Source: Cladophialophora immunda
Taxonomy: Eukaryota > Ascomycota > Eurotiomycetes > Chaetothyriales > Herpotrichiellaceae
Direction: 5' to 3'
DNA length: 64,000 bases
Assembly (NCBI RefSeq): GCF_000835495.1
Contig: NW_015622541.1
Coordinates: forward strand, 1,364,001-1,428,000
Shown here: positions 59,406 to 64,000 of the stretch, piece after piece
Position numbering within the stretch: the stretch's first letter is position 1
How the letters are laid out: each line of letters begins with the position of its first letter
The notes under the pieces: model-generated
The model's database searches: none
Seen by the model: only the letters and a program-made list of their open reading frames with translations
Told to the model about the DNA's origin: nothing
Translations under genes and position numbers: made by a program

Positions 59406-60121
59406 CTAGAATATTTCACCTTCGTACGTCATCTTCTCGACATCGCTGAAATTATGCGCATCCCGTAACCTCTCGTACTCTTTAGGCGGTAGCTTAACTA
59501 TCAAAGGTGTAATACCTTATCCCTTAGTGCCGTAGATAATTATCACAAACGGGACCGGGAAGCCGGGCACAATCGAGATCGCGCCAAGCCAGACCGCGCT
59601 AAGCCACTTCAGGCCGCCTACGGTCCGCATGAGAAAAGCATGCTTCTCGCATCCGAGAAGCATCCTCTCCTCATACTATGAGTTTATGTCACTACTAGAT
59701 GTAGAAGGATACTTATTACTACGGAATCTATCTATCGCTGAGTACTACCTATCTTCAATAAGGCATCCTTGATAATAATGCGCTCGTACACCCCTATCCC
59801 TATAGGAACCCTAAACTTAGCCGTCCCATACCACTAGCTAGCAGAGAAGCCCAGGGTAATTATGAACCATATGTTTTTGGACTTATTACACACTCCGGTA
59901 TACTATAGTCTTATATCTCGAAATAGGATCGAACCTTTCTTCACCGTAGGCTAGATACTAAGGAGGGTTTTCTATCTCTCAGTAACGTACTCATCTATAA
60001 TATAAGTCTCTCCCTTTAACCTAGGAGGTGTCTAAGCCTTAGTATTAAAATGATATATCCTAAGCTAAATCTCCGTAGAGCCATTAGCCGTGCTGGCGTT
60101 ATAAGTATAGACGTTTATAAC
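59406..60121 (-). pseudogene. Phytanoyl-CoA dioxygenase (PhyH)-like gene, RIP-inactivated and split by a solo LTR
   Basis: Skipping the solo LTR at 59541-59774 and its extra TSD, one minus-strand frame runs from 60121 to 59406. It reads NASTANGSTEI*LRIYHF, then PTVKKGSILFRDIRL*YTG, VCNKSKNIWFIITLGFSAS and GTAKFRVP, ending LPPKEYERLRDAHNFSD. The KKGSI-RD-RLWHAG-PN pattern followed by an ALGYxAPWY-like strand is typical of fungal PhyH-family Fe(II)/2-oxoglutarate oxygenases; the stop before YTG stands where Trp-His is expected. All stops are TAA/TAG explainable by RIP. The 5' end is cut by the C LTR at 60122. Confidence 0.6.
59541..59774 (+). repeat. Solo LTR of chromovirus D
   Basis: 234 bp, starting TATCACAAAC and ending CCTTGATA, nearly collinear with the D LTRs, flanked by a perfect TSD ATAAT (59536-59540 and 59775-59779). 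It is much less RIP-mutated than the LTRs of the full element (for example GCCAAGCCAGACC kept intact). It interrupts the PhyH-like relic. Confidence 0.88.
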
Positions 60122-60408
60122 TGTGGAATATCGCTATTTGGGCGTACGGCCTAATTAGGCCTAGCGCTTTATCACGTGACTAGTGGATACTACTAGTCTA
60201 TACTAGTACTAGATCACGTGGTATAAGTGGCGATACTAGGTGGTGTGATCGCTTATTAATAGCGATTCAAGGGATTTCTTTTATCTTCTATTATTACCAC
60301 CTATTATCTATATAAGGACGCTTCTACCTCCTAGATAGTTATCTCAACTCAAGTCTTTTAGTATCTAGTAAATGACCTCCTCCGACTGTACACTCAGACC
60401 TTCTAATA
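60122..60408 (+). repeat. LTR of family C (second copy)
   Basis: 287 bp, TGTGGAATATCGC to CCTTCTAATA, the inverse of 17728-18014. It lies between the PhyH relic and a truncated chromovirus pol, and no matching TSD is seen. It may be a 5' LTR or a product of recombination. Confidence 0.8.
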
Positions 60409-63400
60409 AGGATTATACTTAAATCGCTAGTATAACGCTCGCGAAGATTAAGATTTAAGAAGTAGAGCTTCCTTAGTACTTATAGAACTTAATAAGAGCC
60501 TTTATAGAGCCTAACTCTAAGGTATTTAGAGATAAGACCTTTATACGATACTTAATCTCTATTAAGGAGGGCGAGATAATCCTATATAGACCTCTCTACC
60601 CTATAAGTACGAATAAGCTATGAGTCCTATATAAGTATATTAAGATAGCTCTAGTAAGAGAATAGATTTAACTAAGTAACTCCCTAGTAGAAGCGCCTAT
60701 CCTATTCGTACTAAAACCTAACGGTAGCCTATAACTTTACGTTAACTATTGTACGTTAAATAAGATTACCTAGAAGAACCGTTACTCTCTACCTTTAATT
60801 TCTAAGGTCCTAGATCGCTTAAGTAAAGTAAAGATTTTTACTAAACTTAATCTTAGAGATATATATTATTAAATCTAAATTACTAAAGAGAACCGCTAGA
60901 AGACTACGTTTTATATATAATATAGCTACTTTAAGTACCTAGTAATACCGTTTAGGTTAACGAATACTCTAATATTATTCTAATTATATATTAATAAGGC
61001 ACTATAAGAGCTACTAGATAATATTTACATTATATATATAGATAATATAACGTAGTTATATAGCGAGTGACGCAGCATAGCGAGCGACGCACTTCATTTT
61101 ACACCAAAATTAGCGAAATTTAAGATAGAATATCTTAGCTATTAGTGAATATTTTAGCGTTAAATTTTGATATATACTTTATTTTAGAGTTATCTCTAAC
61201 ATATTAAGATTTGAAACTCTAAATATTGATAGTAAGTAAGATATTAGATTTTAGCCCCCACTTTTCTACTAAAATACTAGATCTTACTTATTATTAATAT
61301 TTAGAGTTTTAAACTTTCATAGGTTAGAGATAACTCTAAAATAAAGTATATATCAAAATTTAACGCTAAAATATTCACTAATAGCTAAGATATTCTATCT
61401 TAAATTTCGCTAATTTTGGTGTAAAATGAAGTGCGTCGCTCGCTATGCTGCGTCGCTCGCTATGCAACTACGTTACTTATATTTAGTAGTAGTAAAGAAG
61501 AGTATAAGAAGTATATATAACTCGTACTTAAGTATCTAATTAAGTATTATTTATATATAAAACTATTAAAGTATATATTTAGAGTCTCTAAAGTTAACTT
61601 CCTTAGCTACTACGTTAGAGTTATAGGCGTATCGATAGATCCTAGTAGAGTAAGCGCTATTAAGGAGTAGTTAATCTCTATATTATTCCGTAAGGTCTAG
61701 ATCTTTCTAAGCTTTACTAACTTTTATTAGGGCTTCGTCTATAAGTACTCGAAAGTTATAACTCTAATTATTAATCTCCTTATAGGAATAGTAGTAGGGA
61801 AGAAGTTAGGCCCCTTCGAATAGACTACTATCGCTATGTAAGCGTTTTATACGCTTAAGGACTACTTTATAAGTATATTAATACTAGTATATTATAAGCT
61901 TAATTAACGATATTAAGTTAAGATTAATACTTTAGGAGGAGTAATTAGGGGTATACTAACCTAAGCGTACGAGACGTAGGTAGGGCGTATACTCTAAAGG
62001 CTAGTAGTATTCTTTTCGAGGAAAATAATTCCTATAGAACGGAACTACTATATAGGTAACGGAGAAATACTAGTAATCGTTAAGACTTTCATAGTATAAA
62101 GATACTACCTTAAGTCGTCTATAACTAGTATAATTATCCTTATTAACTATAAAGCTCTAAAGAGTTTTATAGAGATAAAGATCTTAAATAGATAATAGAT
62201 GCGCTAAGCTAAGGTATTAGCGGCGTACGACTTTATTATTCAATAGCGATAGGGAAAGGATAACCTAGTAGATAGGCTTTCTCGTTAACTAGACTATATA
62301 GGGCTAGAAGAGCTACTAACTAAGAATATCCTAATAGAACTACTAAAGAAGCGGATACTAGAGGAATATGAACTATACGCTAGTAGTATATGAGTTAGAG
62401 ATAGTCTTATTATAGGTATTCTAACGCATTTAGTAGTCTAAAGGCATAAAGTAGGAGGAAAGAGCGTCTATAGCGTTATTACTTCACTACCTAAAGAGTA
62501 AGGAGTTATACTAAGAATTAGTAAAGAGTAAGAGGCTTTAGGGTGAGAACGTCGTAAGTCGCTAATAACTCGCCTAAAGTAACTTTAAGTACTAGACTCT
62601 TAGTATTAGGAGAAGTAATAGGCTATTACCTCTAATAGCTAAATCCTTAGTGGAATGTTTAGAGGAATATAGAGCGTAGATTACGTAAGTCTCGTATAAA
62701 GAGATAGCTATATATATATACTACGGAATCCTACTACGTAGTGCGAGATACTAAAGGTAAATTACGATAACCTATAGTAGAGTGGACATTTTAGTTAGGC
62801 TTAGACGTATACGACTATTATACGATACTACTAATAACCGTATATTAGGCGCGATATATATTAATATATTAGCTCCTACGATATCTACTAGCGTATAAAA
62901 GTACCGCGTTATTAGTTATATAGCTATCTAGAACCCCTCCTAAGACTAGATAGGCTATAGTAAGATATCGTAATAGACTTTATTATAGGGCTACTACCGT
63001 TAATATATAGGCGAAACGTATATAACTTAATACTCGTTATTATTAATCGATTCTTAAAGATAGTTTCCTTAACTCCGTATCTTAGTACTATTAATACTCT
63101 ATAGATAGGCTAATTAGTCCTAGAGAAGATAGTTACGAGATTTAAGGCGCTAAAGTTAATTATATCTAATTAGGGTACGATATTTACGTCTTTATATTAG
63201 GGTACTCTATACTCCTACCTTACGACTCGTAGACTATTCTTAACTACTTTTTATTTATAGACTAACGGATAGATTAAATAGATAAATTAGACTCTAGAGT
63301 ACTATCTCTAATACTATATTAACTATTAGTAGTTAGATTAGATAGAGCTACTTATAAGTACTAAGTATACGATTAACGTAGCGCCTAATGCCTCTATAGA

Positions 63401-64000
63401 AAAGACGCCGTTTAACCTTATCTTATCGTTTTTACCTACGTTATATATAAATGTTAACTATAAGGAGCTCATATAGTAACTAATAAACGTTATAACTAAA
63501 GAAAGAGCTATTACTCTTATAGAATCGCTTACTATAGTAGAGGAAATACGCGAGATTACTAAGACTCGTATACGAAAATACTATAATAAGAAGAGGATAA
63601 GTATATCCTTTAATATTAATAATTAAGTTCTTATTTCTACCTAGAATATTAGAACTCTCTATACTAGTAAAAAGCTCACTAACTAGTTTCTAGGACCCTT
63701 TAAGATTATAGATAAATATAGTATAAACGCGTATACGTTAAGGCTACTAAAGAAATATAGAAGACTCTACTATATATTCTACGTCTCCTTATTATAGGCG
63801 TATTACGCGCGCCCTAGCGTTAGTATATCTAAACCTATTAATATTAAGGGCGAGGAAGAATAGGAAGTATAAGAGGTACTAGGAGAGCGTCGCTAGTATA
63901 GCCGAACTAAGTTCCACGTTCGCTAGAAGGGATTCGGAGAGGTAGACGATTTATAATAGCTAGCGATAGACCTAAAAAATGTATGCGAGGCGATCACTAA
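60409..64000 (+). mobile_element. Second chromovirus D pol copy, truncated, carrying a MITE
   Basis: Collinear with 33732 to about 36890: reverse transcriptase, RNase H, integrase and chromodomain regions, running off the right edge. The copy lacks its LTR, gag and protease at the left, where it directly abuts the C-family LTR. It is RIP-decayed with TAA/TAG stops. The reverse transcriptase YIDD motif is split by the MITE at 61050-61473. Confidence 0.8.
61050..61473. mobile_element. Palindromic MITE with TA target duplication
   Basis: 424 bp. Two arms of about 200 bp are near-perfect inverted complements around a short C-rich centre (about 61254-61270). The termini are ACGTAGTT and AACTACGT, flanked by TA on both sides (61048-61049 and 61474-61475). 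Removing it with one TA restores the uninterrupted D sequence seen at 34352-34378. TA duplication suggests mobilisation by a Tc1/mariner-type transposase. It keeps CpA and TpG, so it has escaped RIP or arrived after it. Each outer arm contains a doubled AGCGAGYGACGCA-type unit. Confidence 0.85.

Overview
The window looks like a filamentous ascomycete (Pezizomycotina). Short GT-AG introns of about 40-120 bp interrupt typical fungal families: NmrA-like reductase, Zn2Cys6 regulators, P450, FAD monooxygenases and GMC oxidase. A large repeat island is almost stripped of CpA and TpG and flooded with TpA and TAA/TAG, which is the signature of repeat-induced point mutation (RIP). I cannot name the species.

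Layout. (1) 1-7455, gene-bearing: the 3' end of a short-chain dehydrogenase, a carboxymuconolactone-decarboxylase-like gene (-), an NmrA/isoflavone-reductase-like gene (+) and a Zn2Cys6 regulator (+). (2) 7456-8149: a RIP-killed GMC alcohol-oxidase-like gene (-), recognisable only when TAA/TAG are read as former CAA/CAG/TGG. (3) 8155-39724: a nested stack of LTR elements resolved by target-site duplications (TSDs). Element E (TSD CGTAA) was entered by chromovirus D (TSD CCTTA). D was entered by the 11.4-kb Ty3/gypsy element A (TSD CTAC). A was then entered by its sister B in its 3' LTR (TSD ATAT) and by an LTR of family C (TSD GGAGG). (4) 39730-40647: more AT-rich decayed DNA, ending sharply at an unmutated A-type solo LTR (40648-40932). 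(5) 41068-56412: an intact cluster of SnoaL-like protein, PRISE-type reductase, FAD monooxygenase, P450, a C2H2+Zn2Cys6 regulator, FAH-family hydrolase, two-domain extradiol (VOC) dioxygenase and a second FAD monooxygenase. (6) 56413-64000: an MFS transporter fragment, a RIP-killed phytanoyl-CoA-dioxygenase-like gene split by a D-type solo LTR, another C LTR, a second chromovirus D pol copy, and a 424-bp palindromic MITE sitting in its reverse-transcriptase motif.

Working together (inference): the 41-56 kb genes have the composition expected of an aromatic-compound pathway. FAD monooxygenases and a P450 would hydroxylate, the VOC dioxygenase would open a catecholic ring, the FAH enzyme would cleave the acyl-pyruvate-like product, and the two-zinc-finger protein would regulate. 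The dead GMC oxidase, PhyH dioxygenase and MFS fragment suggest a once larger gene set eroded at both edges by transposition and RIP. No tRNA, rRNA or CRISPR was seen.
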